From positions 1-55,405 of the forward strand of contig JAAYFS010000039.1 in NCBI GenBank assembly GCA_012728115.1: a stretch of 55,405 nucleotides of DNA, read 5' to 3'. The translations under genes were made by a program, and so were the position numbers. Below, piece after piece: positions 36,199-45,482 of the stretch; the stretch's first letter is position 1, and each line of letters starts with the position of its first letter. Source of the stretch: Bacillota bacterium (GTDB lineage Bacteria > Bacillota > Limnochordia > Darwinibacteriales > JAAYFS01). The notes beneath the pieces were generated by a model. That model did not search any database. It was given only the letters and a program-made list of their open reading frames with translations, and was not told where the DNA came from.

Positions 36199-36500
36199 CT
36201 TATTAATATTTATCTTTATTTATCATGAAACCAACATCATGTCTACCATTTAATGTCATTTTTCCTTTAGAATACGAAACCTATTGGTCTATTTACTATT
36301 ATATCCTCGCTTAAGTAAATTGTTCATAATAGATTTTTCAAGAGATCTCTTTTTTTACTCCAGCTGCCCCCCTTATTGTGTCAAAAGGTAATCTTTTACC
36401 AATTTACGAAGGAATGTTTTGGTTTTTGTCGAATGTTCTTTTATGATTTGCGGTCTTTTCAGCCGATTTTCGTAAAAAGATCTAAGTAGTTTGGAGGAAG
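36199..36500. other. Intergenic region between divergent operons
   Basis: About 300 AT-rich bases. It should contain the promoter of the zinc-ribbon gene cluster; I see no clear -35/-10 pair and no gene. Confidence 0.5.
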
Positions 36501-36893
36501 GTGGTCAAAATTTATTGTAGAAACTGCGGGACGCAGATCAATGACAAAGCAATCGTTTGCGTCCATTGTGGCACTAGCACCATAGGCTCACAAAAAGGTA
36601 GCGGCACACCAGGTATCCTGGGTTTTATTTTTGCAATAATAGGTCTAATCTTGCCTATACCTTTGATCGACCTTTTGTTTGCGATTGTGGGATTGGTGCT
36701 GAGTATAATCGGCGTTACAGGAAATAGGCATTACAAGGGATTGGCCATTGCTGGCCTGGTAATCTCAATTTTCGCTGTTATAGGATGCATTAAGTTGCTA
36801 TTTACTCCCTGGGTTACGAGCAGTTTTGGTATTAAAAGATTAATCTTTAGGAGGAGCATGTTATGTATTGTAGACACTGTGGATCTGAAGTAA
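36501..36893 (+). CDS. Zinc-ribbon membrane protein (DUF4190-like)
   Basis: A 130-residue protein. An N-terminal zinc ribbon (CRNCG, then CVHCG) is joined by a short linker to two or three hydrophobic segments (PGILGFIFAIIGLILPIPLID, FAIVGLVLSIIGV, GLAIAGLVISIFAVIG), the arrangement of DUF4190-type membrane proteins. It starts at GTG 36501 after GGAGG. Its last 10 codons overlap the start of the next gene, whose ribosome site (GGAGG) lies inside it. Function is unknown. Confidence 0.75.
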   Translation: MVKIYCRNCGTQINDKAIVCVHCGTSTIGSQKGSGTPGILGFIFAIIGLILPIPLIDLLFAIVGLVLSIIGVTGNRHYKGLAIAGLVISIFAVIGCIKLLFTPWVTSSFGIKRLIFRRSMLCIVDTVDLK

Positions 36894-37312
36894 ATGAGAA
36901 GGCAGTTGTTTGTGTAAAATGTGGAGTTCATCCTTTAAACGATTCCCAACATTGTCAAGAATGTGGACAACCTACAAATGAGAAGCAAGAGATTTGTACT
37001 TCATGTGGCTGCAGACTTATGAGAATTAACACTACATCTGCTGGTGGTGGTGCTGATGTTATTTATCCATCAAACCCTCCAAAAAGCCCTGGTACAGCAG
37101 CATTCTTAAGTTGCCTAATAACTGGTGTTGGCCAAATGTATTTAGGACAAGTTAAGAAGGGCTTGGCATGGTTGCTTGGCGGAATAGTTTTGAGTGCTAT
37201 CTCTGCAGGTATCTTAAGTGTACCAATTGTAATCGCTTCAATCGTTGATGCGCATAAAATTGGTCAAAAATTAGCGAATGGACAACCCGTTGGACAGTGG
37301 GAATTTTTCTAA
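36863..37312 (+). CDS. Triple-Cys-pair zinc-ribbon protein with TM2-like membrane domain
   Basis: A 149-residue protein. Three CxxC-type pairs in the first 52 residues (CRHCG, CVKCG, CQECG, CTSCG) form one or two zinc ribbons. After a Gly/Ser/Pro linker, two helices (TAAFLSCLITGVGQMYLGQV, LAWLLGGIVLSAIS) resemble a TM2-type hairpin with its characteristic GVGQMYLG. It overlaps the previous gene by 31 bases and precedes the DUF2752 gene by 14. The three form one probable operon of unknown function. Confidence 0.75.
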   Translation: MYCRHCGSEVNEKAVVCVKCGVHPLNDSQHCQECGQPTNEKQEICTSCGCRLMRINTTSAGGGADVIYPSNPPKSPGTAAFLSCLITGVGQMYLGQVKKGLAWLLGGIVLSAISAGILSVPIVIASIVDAHKIGQKLANGQPVGQWEFF

Positions 37313-37326
37313 AGAGTGTGTTTTAA

Positions 37327-37806
37327 ATGCTTGATCTCTGTCCGCGTTTTATAACCAAGAATTTAAATGTGACTAATAAGCGGTATTTTACTTACTCCTT
37401 AACCTTGATCTGTATCGCTGTTGCTGCTTATTTCTATCTTTTTGGCGGGATGTCCAACCAAGGCTTATTGGCTGACGTTTTCGGGTGGGTTGGTAGAATA
37501 CGTACCCTCTCTCATTTCGGCTATCGATGTCCATTATGTGGAGGAACAAGGTCATTTATCTATATGTTTTCAGGCAATATTAAAGCCTCTTTACATCACA
37601 GCTTTTTTGGAACTTTTTTGTTTCTCTATCTCTATTTATCTTTGCCGCTAAGGTGTGCTATCACTTTTGGACATGAAAACCGTGCTGGAAAGCTATTGGT
37701 CCGTCTCGATTCTTGGTTCGAAAACAACGTTATTTGGTTAATATTTTTGGGAGCGTTAGTACAAATAACCTTAGACTATGTAGGTCTTTTTCATTGGGCT
37801 GCTTAA
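37327..37806 (+). CDS. DUF2752 family membrane protein
   Basis: A 159-residue membrane protein. The family signature CPLCGGTRSFIYMFSGNIKAS (Cys pair, then GGTR) lies near residues 70-90, with about four hydrophobic segments around it. DUF2752 proteins often occur beside TM2 and zinc-ribbon proteins, as here. Function is unknown. A strong bidirectional terminator follows. Confidence 0.82.
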   Translation: MLDLCPRFITKNLNVTNKRYFTYSLTLICIAVAAYFYLFGGMSNQGLLADVFGWVGRIRTLSHFGYRCPLCGGTRSFIYMFSGNIKASLHHSFFGTFLFLYLYLSLPLRCAITFGHENRAGKLLVRLDSWFENNVIWLIFLGALVQITLDYVGLFHWAA

Positions 37807-37838
37807 AAAGCCACTCCTCATTGGAGTGGTTTTTTAAG
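37802..37838. terminator. Bidirectional terminator between the DUF2752 and flagellin genes
   Basis: A 16-bp stem (37802-37817 with 37823-37838, one G-T pair) around a 5-base loop, flanked by A and T runs so that it serves both convergent genes. Confidence 0.9.
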
Positions 37839-37857
37839 TTGCTAATGGGATATTAAA

Positions 37858-38694
37858 CTAACCTAATAACTGAAGTACCATTTGCGGTGCCACATTCGCT
37901 TGTGCTAGCATAGCGATCGCTACTTGGAGCAGAATTCTATTCTTAGTGAAGTTCATCATCTCCTCGGCAATATCAACATCACGGATCCGTGATTCAGCAG
38001 CCTGGAGATTAATCGCAGTTTGGTCCAGATTGTTTATTGTATGTTCTAAGCGAGTTTGATAAGCCCCTAGTTTAGCCCGCTCTGAGGAAACCTTATTAAG
38101 TGCCTGGTCCACGATAGCCATCGCTTGATCTGGATTATCCAAGACATTAATCGCCTTTATACCTAAAGCTTGCGCACTCATATCGGAAAAACTAATCTCC
38201 ATATTTTGACCAGCATTGGCTCCTATATGGATTTTAAAAACATTGCTATTCGCCTCAGAATCAGGTTCTGTTTCCTCTTTGGGAGTAAATAATACTATAG
38301 TGTTAAAATTGGTGTCTTTCGCAATTCGATCAATTTCTTGGATTAACTGATCGATTTCAAATTGGATCGCTTCTAATTCTGATTCGGATTTAGTTCCATT
38401 AGCTGCTTGCACTGTTAGTTCCCGAATTCGATGTAAAATTGCAGTAGTCTCGTGCAATGCCCCTTCGCCAACTTGTAGCATCGAAATCGCATCTTGTGCA
38501 TTGCGGGAAGCTTGTTTTAAACCGCGGATTTGAGCGCGCATTCTTTCACTGATTGCGAATCCTGCAGGGTCATCGGCAGCGCGATTGATGCGTAAACCAG
38601 TGGACAAGCGTTCCATTGATTTCATCATCATTTGATATCTTAAAGTTACATTTCGATAGGCGGTAAGTGCCATAATATTGTTATTTATACGCAT
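37858..38694 (-). CDS. hag: Flagellin
   Basis: A 278-residue flagellin. The N-terminal D0/D1 domain starts MRINNNIMALTAYRN and includes ERLSTGLRINRAADDPAGFAISERMRAQIRG. The C-terminal domain ends in IRDVDIAEEMMNFTKNRILLQVAIAMLAQAN. The central variable region is very short, similar to Bacillus Hag. I start it at ATG 38694, which gives the standard N terminus after AGGGTGA; upstream GTG 38703 and ATG 38697 are less likely. A sigma D-type promoter lies just upstream. It stands alone, without FliW, CsrA or FliS in the window. Confidence 0.95.
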   Translation of the reverse strand: MRINNNIMALTAYRNVTLRYQMMMKSMERLSTGLRINRAADDPAGFAISERMRAQIRGLKQASRNAQDAISMLQVGEGALHETTAILHRIRELTVQAANGTKSESELEAIQFEIDQLIQEIDRIAKDTNFNTIVLFTPKEETEPDSEANSNVFKIHIGANAGQNMEISFSDMSAQALGIKAINVLDNPDQAMAIVDQALNKVSSERAKLGAYQTRLEHTINNLDQTAINLQAAESRIRDVDIAEEMMNFTKNRILLQVAIAMLAQANVAPQMVLQLLG

Positions 38695-38728
38695 CATTCT
38701 CACCCTAGTAGCTCTCTCGTTATATCTT

Positions 38729-38752
38729 TCGGTATTTTTTCTAAAGAATTTA
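38729..38752 (-). promoter_or_regulatory. Sigma D (sigma 28) promoter of flagellin
   Basis: TAAA (38752-38749), 15 bases, ACCGAAAG from 38733 on the minus strand, matching TAAA-N15-GCCGATAT in the key positions and spacing. The leader would be about 25-30 bases. Confidence 0.7.
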
Positions 38753-39009
38753 TGGGCAGCAAAATATTTTTTTGGACTAAGTCCTAGAGCCTAAGTTCTC
38801 AAATCTGACCTGCTTTTTCAAGCTCTTTGTTCAGTAATGGCGATTCCGAATTATGTTTTATCCCGCTTGTGGAAACCACTTAGCCTACTTAGTAAAGTCC
38901 TTTGAGATTGCTAAACACCAACCAAATCATCTTTCGATATAGTTTAATTATATCTTTTAGTTGTTTTAGCCTCATAACCGTTCGGCCCAAGAATTATAGT
39001 CTAGTTATT
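38753..39009. other. Region between flagellin promoter and PAS receptor gene
   Basis: About 250 bases without a gene. On the minus strand it holds several CTTAG/CTAAG repeats (for example around 38777-38800 and 38878-38901). No clear terminator for the PAS receptor gene was found. Confidence 0.4.
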
Positions 39010-39801
39010 CTATTTCTCGTGCTTCACTTCTTCCCATAACTGAAGGATATTCTGTACAAGGGTAGTAACTTCTTCGATAGCTTCTCTTACTTGGTTGGTA
39101 GCCTTCTGCGACTGATCTGAAAGATTTCCGACTTCCCGCGCCACAACCTCAAATCCACGTCCATGCTCTCCGACTCTTGCTGCTTCGATAGAGGCATTAA
39201 TCGCTACCATTTTAGTCTGCTTTGCAATGAGAGCAATCCCATCAACGAGATGTTCAATTTTCACTGGAATTTCAGACAACTCCACGATCATTTGCTCCAC
39301 CATATCTTGCTGTTCTTCAACTTTTTGCGACGCAAGCATTTTCTCTTGCTCTAGCCTTTTTTGAGCAGTAATGTCGTGTCCAAAACCGATCAAACCGATA
39401 ATATTTCCATGATCATCATAAAAAGGATACTTTTCTGTCACTTGCCAAGATTCTTTTCCGTCAGTACCAATAACTTGTTCTTCGCGGTCGGTAATGGATT
39501 GCCCTTTTTTCAAAACTGTACAATCATCTTCATAAAATTTTTCAGCTAAATGCCTTGGGAACATGTCAAAATCTGTTTTACCCAGTACGTCATCAGCCTT
39601 GTTAAATCCAGCCTGAGTGTAATTTGCTTTGTTGGCGACGATCTTTCTTGCTTCATGATCCTTTACATAGATCGAACTAGGCAAATAGTCAAGAATTGCA
39701 TTTAAAATTCGTCGTTGCCATAAGATCTTTTCGCGCAATTCTTCAACTGACTCATTTCCATCAAGCTTTTTAAAAACTGTACTTAAATTGACCGTTGACA
39801 C
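39010..39801 (-). CDS. PAS-domain chemoreceptor with minimal signalling tip
   Basis: A 263-residue soluble protein. A PAS domain (about 35-150) has the typical YVKDHEARKIVANKA, DFDMFPRHLAEKFYEDD and GLIGFGHDIT. After a coiled linker, only about 75 residues of the MCP signalling domain remain, including the tip MVAINASIEAARVGEHGRGF. It has no membrane helix and no HAMP domain. Such short PAS-MCP proteins occur widely in Bacillota and may join chemoreceptor arrays or act as redox or ligand sensors. GGAGTGG precedes the ATG. Confidence 0.88.
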   Translation of the reverse strand: MSTVNLSTVFKKLDGNESVEELREKILWQRRILNAILDYLPSSIYVKDHEARKIVANKANYTQAGFNKADDVLGKTDFDMFPRHLAEKFYEDDCTVLKKGQSITDREEQVIGTDGKESWQVTEKYPFYDDHGNIIGLIGFGHDITAQKRLEQEKMLASQKVEEQQDMVEQMIVELSEIPVKIEHLVDGIALIAKQTKMVAINASIEAARVGEHGRGFEVVAREVGNLSDQSQKATNQVREAIEEVTTLVQNILQLWEEVKHEK

Positions 39802-40180
39802 ATTACCACTCCTATTTTGTGAACTATGGAATTATCTGGTACTTATTTATTCCACCAAAGATCGGTGTTTTCCTGTAATTTTCTACGTTTTTATTTACTA
39901 ATCTGTAATCAATAATACACATTATTTACGGAATTTAACATGTCAAAACAGATATTTCGCGCCTACTATGCAATAGGATAATATCCCTCTCGAGAATACA
40001 ATTCTGATTGAGTCGAGAACATTTTGTGATAAAGACCATTCATATTGTAGAAATAAGATTACTTAATCTAGCAGCATTCTCAATTTTTTCTTTCCGACCT
40101 ATCGTTCCGATATTTTTGCAAAACATTTGCAAACTTTACACTGACTATATTTTGCTAAAATTTACCAATTTCTTCCAAAC
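39802..40180. other. AT-rich intergenic region
   Basis: About 380 bases without a supported gene. A plus-strand open frame of 85 codons (40008-40265) has no ribosome site and hydrophobic, AT-driven composition. The promoter of the PAS receptor gene should lie near its right edge. Confidence 0.5.
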
Positions 40181-40204
40181 AAAAATGAGCGATCTATTGA
40201 TCGC
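40181..40204 (-). terminator. Terminator of the hydroxyacid dehydrogenase gene
   Basis: GCGATC/GATCGC with a 4-base loop, then TCATTTTTG on the minus strand, about 68 bases beyond the stop. Confidence 0.65.
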
Positions 40205-40271
40205 CCTAATAAGCTTTCTCTTTGGGTTTCCCCCGATCAGAGGAACCTTTTTATCCAAACAGTGAATTAAA

Positions 40272-41228
40272 CTAAACCACCTTATTCTGTTGGCGTCCTG
40301 CTATCCACTGACGAATGTTTTCAAAAGCAATTTCTGCCCGTACTTCCAACGATTGGTGAGAACACCAAGCTATATGTGGTAAAGTTACGATATTTTTCGC
40401 TTGCAGTAGCGGATGATCCTGAGGTAGCGGAGGTTCGATCTCATATACATCAACGCCTGCACCAGCTAATTTACCACTGTTGAGCGCTTTTGCTAAAGCA
40501 TTACTATCTACTACGGGTCCTCTAGCCAGGTTAAAAAGGTAAGCTCCATCCTTCATCATTTCAATCTCTTTCGCTCCGATTAGGCCGCGAGTAGATTCAT
40601 TAAGTGGACAGTGGAGAGTAACTACGTCTGATTGAGCAAGTAGCTGCTCTAGTGACACCTTTTCGTATCCGATCCTACGAATTTCCTCCTCTGATTTTTC
40701 CGAAGGAGAATAACCCAAAACACGACAGCCAAAAGCGTTAAGTAACTTTATTACTGCGGAGCCAATCTTTCCTGGTCCGATAACTCCTACAGTCTTACCA
40801 TTCAGTAATGGACCGACTAACCCCTCCATGGTGCCACCTGTACGACAACGCTGTTCAGTTTCTTTAAAGCGGCGCATTGTGCTGATCATTAAACCAATTG
40901 TTGTTTCAGCTGTTGCTGCAGTAGCGTAACCTGAGGCATTGGACACTGCAATTCCTTGTTTTTTGCACTGCTCAATATCGACATGGTCGAACCCTGTAAA
41001 AGCAATAGAAATGAACTTTAGCCTTTTGCTTTGCGAAAGAATTTCACCAGGTAGAGGCATATTTCCAATCACCAGGACTTCAGCATCTTGAGTTTCTTTT
41101 AAAATTGTAGTTTTATCACTACCTTTAGGCAAAGCAATAAAAGTATGACCTGCATCTTCAAATGGTTGAGTAAGGGCTGACAGCTTCTCATCTGTAATAC
41201 CTAGTGGTTCTAATAAGACAATTTTCAT
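40272..41228 (-). CDS. D-2-hydroxyacid dehydrogenase, NAD-dependent
   Basis: A 318-residue enzyme of the D-isomer-specific 2-hydroxyacid dehydrogenase family. The Rossmann motif is GVIGPGKIGSAV (about 145-156). The catalytic Arg lies in FNLARGPVVD, the Glu in GAGVDVYEIEPPL and the His in LPHIAWCSHQS. It reduces a 2-oxo acid or oxidises a 2-hydroxy acid; phosphoglycerate, glycerate and lactate members share the motifs, so the substrate is not fixed. It is short for phosphoglycerate dehydrogenase (no ACT domain). It is monocistronic, with GGAGGATGCT before the ATG. Confidence 0.9.
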   Translation of the reverse strand: MKIVLLEPLGITDEKLSALTQPFEDAGHTFIALPKGSDKTTILKETQDAEVLVIGNMPLPGEILSQSKRLKFISIAFTGFDHVDIEQCKKQGIAVSNASGYATAATAETTIGLMISTMRRFKETEQRCRTGGTMEGLVGPLLNGKTVGVIGPGKIGSAVIKLLNAFGCRVLGYSPSEKSEEEIRRIGYEKVSLEQLLAQSDVVTLHCPLNESTRGLIGAKEIEMMKDGAYLFNLARGPVVDSNALAKALNSGKLAGAGVDVYEIEPPLPQDHPLLQAKNIVTLPHIAWCSHQSLEVRAEIAFENIRQWIAGRQQNKVV

Positions 41229-41400
41229 AGCATCCTCCTGTAATCATTAAGAGCGCTTAAGAAAACACTCTTAAGTTTTCTACAACTCTTTTCTTCTTCG
41301 ATGTTGCACATAAAGTTTTCTCTTTAATCATTATACCGTACTTGTCCAAAAATGGAAAAATCCCGAGTACAATTATCTGTTTCAGCATTCTGGATCAGGT

Positions 41401-43053
41401 TTACCCAGATTGTTTTTGAACTAGCTCCTCATAACTGATACCGTACTGGGATGCTATATCGCTTGCAAAACCAGTCGGCAAAGGATCGCCAGGCGTAATT
41501 TTGTACGTTGGTTTAATAGTATTGGTTTTTTCCTCCTTATTAGACTATGGTACCTCAACCCCAGCAACCATACTTACTAACCTTGTTTTTCCTTGGGTTT
41601 CTGCATTAATCTTATCGATCCTTTTGGCTATCTCATATAAATGAGTAACAAACACTACTCTAGTTCCTATTATACTTAAAGCTTTAAGAAACTCTTCAGC
41701 AATTATTGCTCCTTCACGAGCGTTTGTTGAAGAAAAAGACTCGTTCATAAGTAACAAGCTATTACCCGATACTTGTTGCATAATCTGCTTAAAACGAATC
41801 ATTTCCTCCTCTAATCTACCGCTGTCGCTATCAGTCTCTACACTTGAAAAATGGGTAAAAATCTGATCAACTGTACTAAGTAAAGCAACTTCAGCAGGCA
41901 CAAAACAACCAGCCTGAAAAAGCACTTGTGTTAGCCCAAGAGAACGAAGAAAGGTTGTCTTTCCTCCTTGATTCGGACCAGTTAGAATAAAAACTCTCCC
42001 TGTTTCATCCGAAGAATGGTTATTACAAACTATCGAATCAGCATTTTTGCCTTCTTCAATTATGCTTAGTGCTAAACTCAAATCATATACATTTTTCAAA
42101 TGTACTTGTCGTTCGCTCTTTTTGATTATCTCTGGTTTACAAAAACCGAACCCATGTAACTTTAGCTTGTTTATCATATTTATCATTGCCGTATTAAATC
42201 TTAACTCGTAACTATAAGCACGGACGTGTTCTATAGGATATTCTTGGAATTGTTCCTTAAACTTAGCGAGACCTTGAAAATACTGTGGGAATGCTCTTAT
42301 CGTTTCTTGCAGCAACTGTTCTTCTAACTGGGAAAAAATGCTTCCTTGATTCACATCGATTTTTTCATTTGAAACTAAATACGAAATCCGTTCACTTACT
42401 CTTATTAATCTTGCGGTCAACCATTCTTTATTTTCAACAGGAGTACTATCAATCGTTAAACTGACTATTGATTCATTTCGACAGTTAAAACAAACATTAA
42501 CCGCCAGAATATCTTTAGCCTAGTTTTCTAACCTGACAATGTCCAGTACCATGCTTTTGAAAGGATTAGAACTGGTTATTTGCGAAATAAGGTTTGCAAA
42601 CAGGCGAAATCCTTGAGAACGTATTTTCCATTTATATCGTTCCAAACCATCATTCAGAGAAGCGATAAGTCTAACATAGAGGATTGCTTTTTGAAAAAAG
42701 TTAGCAACTTGATGGGTAGAAACTAAGTTCATAGAATCAACGGTTTTGGTGGATTTTTAATCATCGATTTGCCAGATAGCTTCTTTAAATAACTGAAAAA
42801 GTTCCTCACAATGCAAAAGATCATCCATGATGTCTAACCGATATCTGATCACTTATTCTGAACTACATGGTCGATAGAATAGTTCTTCAACCACCCATCG
42901 CGATTTTTGATCCAAGCCTAAGTTCTCTACAATTTGCTTAAGGCCGAGATCGGTAATAAAAGAACGAGAAGGAGGATCAGAACTTCTCCAAATTTCCATT
43001 TGTGTCGGGTTTGGACACAAGAAACTAAAAAACGGAAGATTCACTAAACTCAT
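41401..43053 (-). pseudogene. MutS-like ATPase gene interrupted by four in-frame stops
   Basis: One frame of 551 codons reads as a MutS-family protein (the short clostridial type without mismatch-binding domain). It shows DLGLKQIVENLGLD, VIRYRLDIMDDLL, Walker A LTGPNQGGKTTFLRS, Walker B SLLLMNESFSSTN and VFVTHLYEIA. The C-terminal PTYKITPGDPLPTGFASDIA is followed by the final TAA at 41401-41403. Internal stops are TAA 42853-42855, TAA 42757-42759, TAG 42520-42522 and TAG 41545-41547. The sequence between them keeps the family pattern and no frameshift is needed. The start is ATG 43053, or GTG 43074. It is most simply a decayed gene, with unusual absence of indels. Confidence 0.8.
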
Positions 43054-43074
43054 CGAGCCATCGTCCTTTATCAC

Positions 43075-43400
43075 ATAATTATCGCAGAAATTTAAGAACT
43101 AGGTCCCATCAATCCTTACCAAACAATCATGCTACATACCAGAGCACTTGAAGTTTATATAAATTGTAGTACGTTCCTTGCTTTTCCATTAATCTTCATG
43201 CGGGCCATTTACCAAATTTGAGCACGATCGAAATAATCCTAAGTTAGTTCTTAACCATATTTTGATTCGCTCCTAATATAAAATTTTTTTGCTTTGGTGT
43301 CATTTTTATCTTACTATTGTATTTTGATAATATATTCTTCCTAATAAAACAATTACCTTTTTAATCTTTCGAACTATTTACTTATAGTTTTAAATAATGA
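43075..43400. other. Intergenic region upstream of the MutS-like gene
   Basis: About 330 AT-rich bases with no supported gene. The MutS-like frame extended upstream meets stops quickly and loses family resemblance. Confidence 0.5.
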
Positions 43401-43404
43401 AATG

Positions 43405-43473
43405 CCAAAAAACAAAACCAGAAAACGCACCTATTTCTTCCTTACCAACAGGAATAACAGGCTGTTTTCTGGT
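43405..43473 (-). terminator. Terminator of the bceAB operon
   Basis: ACCAGAAAAC/GTTTTCTGGT (43464-43473 and 43417-43426 on the minus strand) around a long loop, followed by TTGTTTTTT. Confidence 0.75.
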
Positions 43474-43496
43474 TTCGTTACCGCATTAAGTATTCT

Positions 43497-45482
43497 TTAC
43501 CCGACCACTTTCGCATACTGATGCTTGGTGATAAAGTAGAACACACCATAGACAAGCGCGTAAATCGCATACATCACACTTGAAAGGCCTAGTACCACTA
43601 AGTAGGAGTTTTGCTGAGTGATCATAAAGGAAAATACAACAGTGTCGGCTGACTTCATCGCAAAAATACTGTGGATAATCCCAATGATCAATGGAATCAA
43701 GAATACTGGCAGTAATCTTTTCGTAATTACTCTTTTTTCTAACTCGCTATCCATCCCTATTTTACGAAGCATCTGATACTGTCCCCGTTCTTCCTCGGCT
43801 GCCATCACTTGTTTAAAATACAAGAGACTCGCAGTCATTAAGATAAATACGATGCTCATAAAAAATCCAATGAAACAGACAAGCCCGAAAGTTTCTAGTA
43901 ATTCTACATAGGTATTGTAAGCTACCCGGAAACTATCTGCGTTGCCAGAAAGTATCTCGGTGATACTCCGAGCGACCTCCCCACTTCTTAACGGATTATC
44001 ATACTTAAACACCGTCACCTTACTAAACGGTGGCCCAGTTTCGGTCTTTCCCGTGATAATATCACCAGCTTGATGGAGGGATACAAAATCATCATCGTTT
44101 AGGATAATAACCTGAATGGCTCCAAATGCTAAAAACTGAGCATCGACAAAGGACGTAACTCGTATGGTCTGATTGGAAAACTTAAACGGACTATCCATGA
44201 TTGCTTGCTTTAGCTCTGCATCTAAGCTAGGGACATTAGTCCAAGACTCTAAAGCATAGATTGCTTCTCCTGGTTTTATATGCACTGGTTTTAAATCTCG
44301 CCTTGAAAAAGTGATTATTTCATTAAAGACGGATTGAGGATAGACGCGGAAATAGTCTCCAGCGTTATCACTGTCATAATACAACCAATCATCTAAAGTT
44401 ATCCTTAGTTCTGGTCTAGCCACCAATCTTTCGCTGGTATAAGATTCAAACTCCACTCCATGATTCTTAAACGCCTGATACACATCATCTAATAACTCTT
44501 CACTACCATAAAAATATGCATCAAAACCAACTCTCGAATAGGTGTCCTTTTCCGCATTCTTATAAAGCGTATATCCTGTGGCAACCGCAGTGGTGGCGAC
44601 CGCCGAGAGCACTGCGATGGTAGCCATGGTAGAAGCTATCGAACGAACCCGATGATTAAAAGCTGAGATAGCAATTAAATTATCACCACGATAATACTTG
44701 GTTTTATTCTTCTTTAGCCAATGGAGAATCTTAGGTAATCCTCCCCAAAAAAACAGGTACGTTCCAAGAATCACCGATATCAATATCGGAAGCGAATACA
44801 TAATAATTAAATAACTATCCACTGTGGCGGCAAAATAATACCCGCAACCGAGCAATAAAACAGATAAGAATAGTAAGATGTATGAGCCTTTGGACTTTCC
44901 TTCCGATACCTTCTCGCCTTTGAATAACTCTACTAATTCAAATTTACTGATCACTCGTAAACCAGATAAACCCATTAATCCAAAGACTCCTAAAAACGGT
45001 AAGATAGTCAGGTAAATACTCCTTGGATGAATCGAAAACGTGATGTCTCCCACGAAATCGACTAGGGTAACATTCAAAAGAATCATCGCAATGAGTTTTG
45101 AAAAGAAAATCCCTGCCAAAATTCCAACGACTAAAGCAGCTAAGCCCACCAACATTGTTTCCAGAAAGATTAGTTTACTCACCTTTCTATTGGTCATCCC
45201 AAAAAGTGAGTACAAAGAGATTTCTTTCTTACGTGCTCTGATAAAGCTGGTGTTTGAACTAATTAAGAAAAAGGTAACGAAAACAAAGATCACTACTCCA
45301 AACCCAATTAGCATGGAGCGATAACGCTCTCGATAGATAAAGGCGTGATTAACCACTTCGTTTTGAAGTAAAGCTAAAAACGAATACACAGTAAAAACAC
45401 TAAAGGTTAGCGTGAAAAAATACATCACATATTTTGAAAAATTCCGCTTGATATTTCGAAAAGCAAGAGTTGTTAACTTCAT
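43497..45482 (-). CDS. bceB: Bce-type ABC transporter permease
   Basis: A 661-residue FtsX-family permease with ten membrane helices. One helix is near the N terminus (KYVMYFFTLTFSVFTVYSFL), three follow by residue 170, and helices 5-6 end near 265. There is the characteristic extracellular domain of about 200 residues between helices 7 and 8 (about 310-520), then three final helices. This is the BceB/VraG/PsdB topology of detoxification modules against lipid II-cycle antibiotics such as bacitracin and nisin. Its ATG overlaps the ATPase stop. An adjacent histidine kinase and regulator complete the module. Confidence 0.92.
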   Translation of the reverse strand: MKLTTLAFRNIKRNFSKYVMYFFTLTFSVFTVYSFLALLQNEVVNHAFIYRERYRSMLIGFGVVIFVFVTFFLISSNTSFIRARKKEISLYSLFGMTNRKVSKLIFLETMLVGLAALVVGILAGIFFSKLIAMILLNVTLVDFVGDITFSIHPRSIYLTILPFLGVFGLMGLSGLRVISKFELVELFKGEKVSEGKSKGSYILLFLSVLLLGCGYYFAATVDSYLIIMYSLPILISVILGTYLFFWGGLPKILHWLKKNKTKYYRGDNLIAISAFNHRVRSIASTMATIAVLSAVATTAVATGYTLYKNAEKDTYSRVGFDAYFYGSEELLDDVYQAFKNHGVEFESYTSERLVARPELRITLDDWLYYDSDNAGDYFRVYPQSVFNEIITFSRRDLKPVHIKPGEAIYALESWTNVPSLDAELKQAIMDSPFKFSNQTIRVTSFVDAQFLAFGAIQVIILNDDDFVSLHQAGDIITGKTETGPPFSKVTVFKYDNPLRSGEVARSITEILSGNADSFRVAYNTYVELLETFGLVCFIGFFMSIVFILMTASLLYFKQVMAAEEERGQYQMLRKIGMDSELEKRVITKRLLPVFLIPLIIGIIHSIFAMKSADTVVFSFMITQQNSYLVVLGLSSVMYAIYALVYGVFYFITKHQYAKVVG

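Noticed and set aside
40008-40265. Open frame of 85 codons on the plus strand
   Set aside because: It has no ribosome site and AT-driven composition, and it contains the dehydrogenase terminator hairpin.
41401-43074. Genome-wide reassignment of TAA/TAG to glutamine
   Set aside because: Many intact genes here use TAA and TAG as their real stops, for example the FliK-like gene ending in TAG at 3428-3430.
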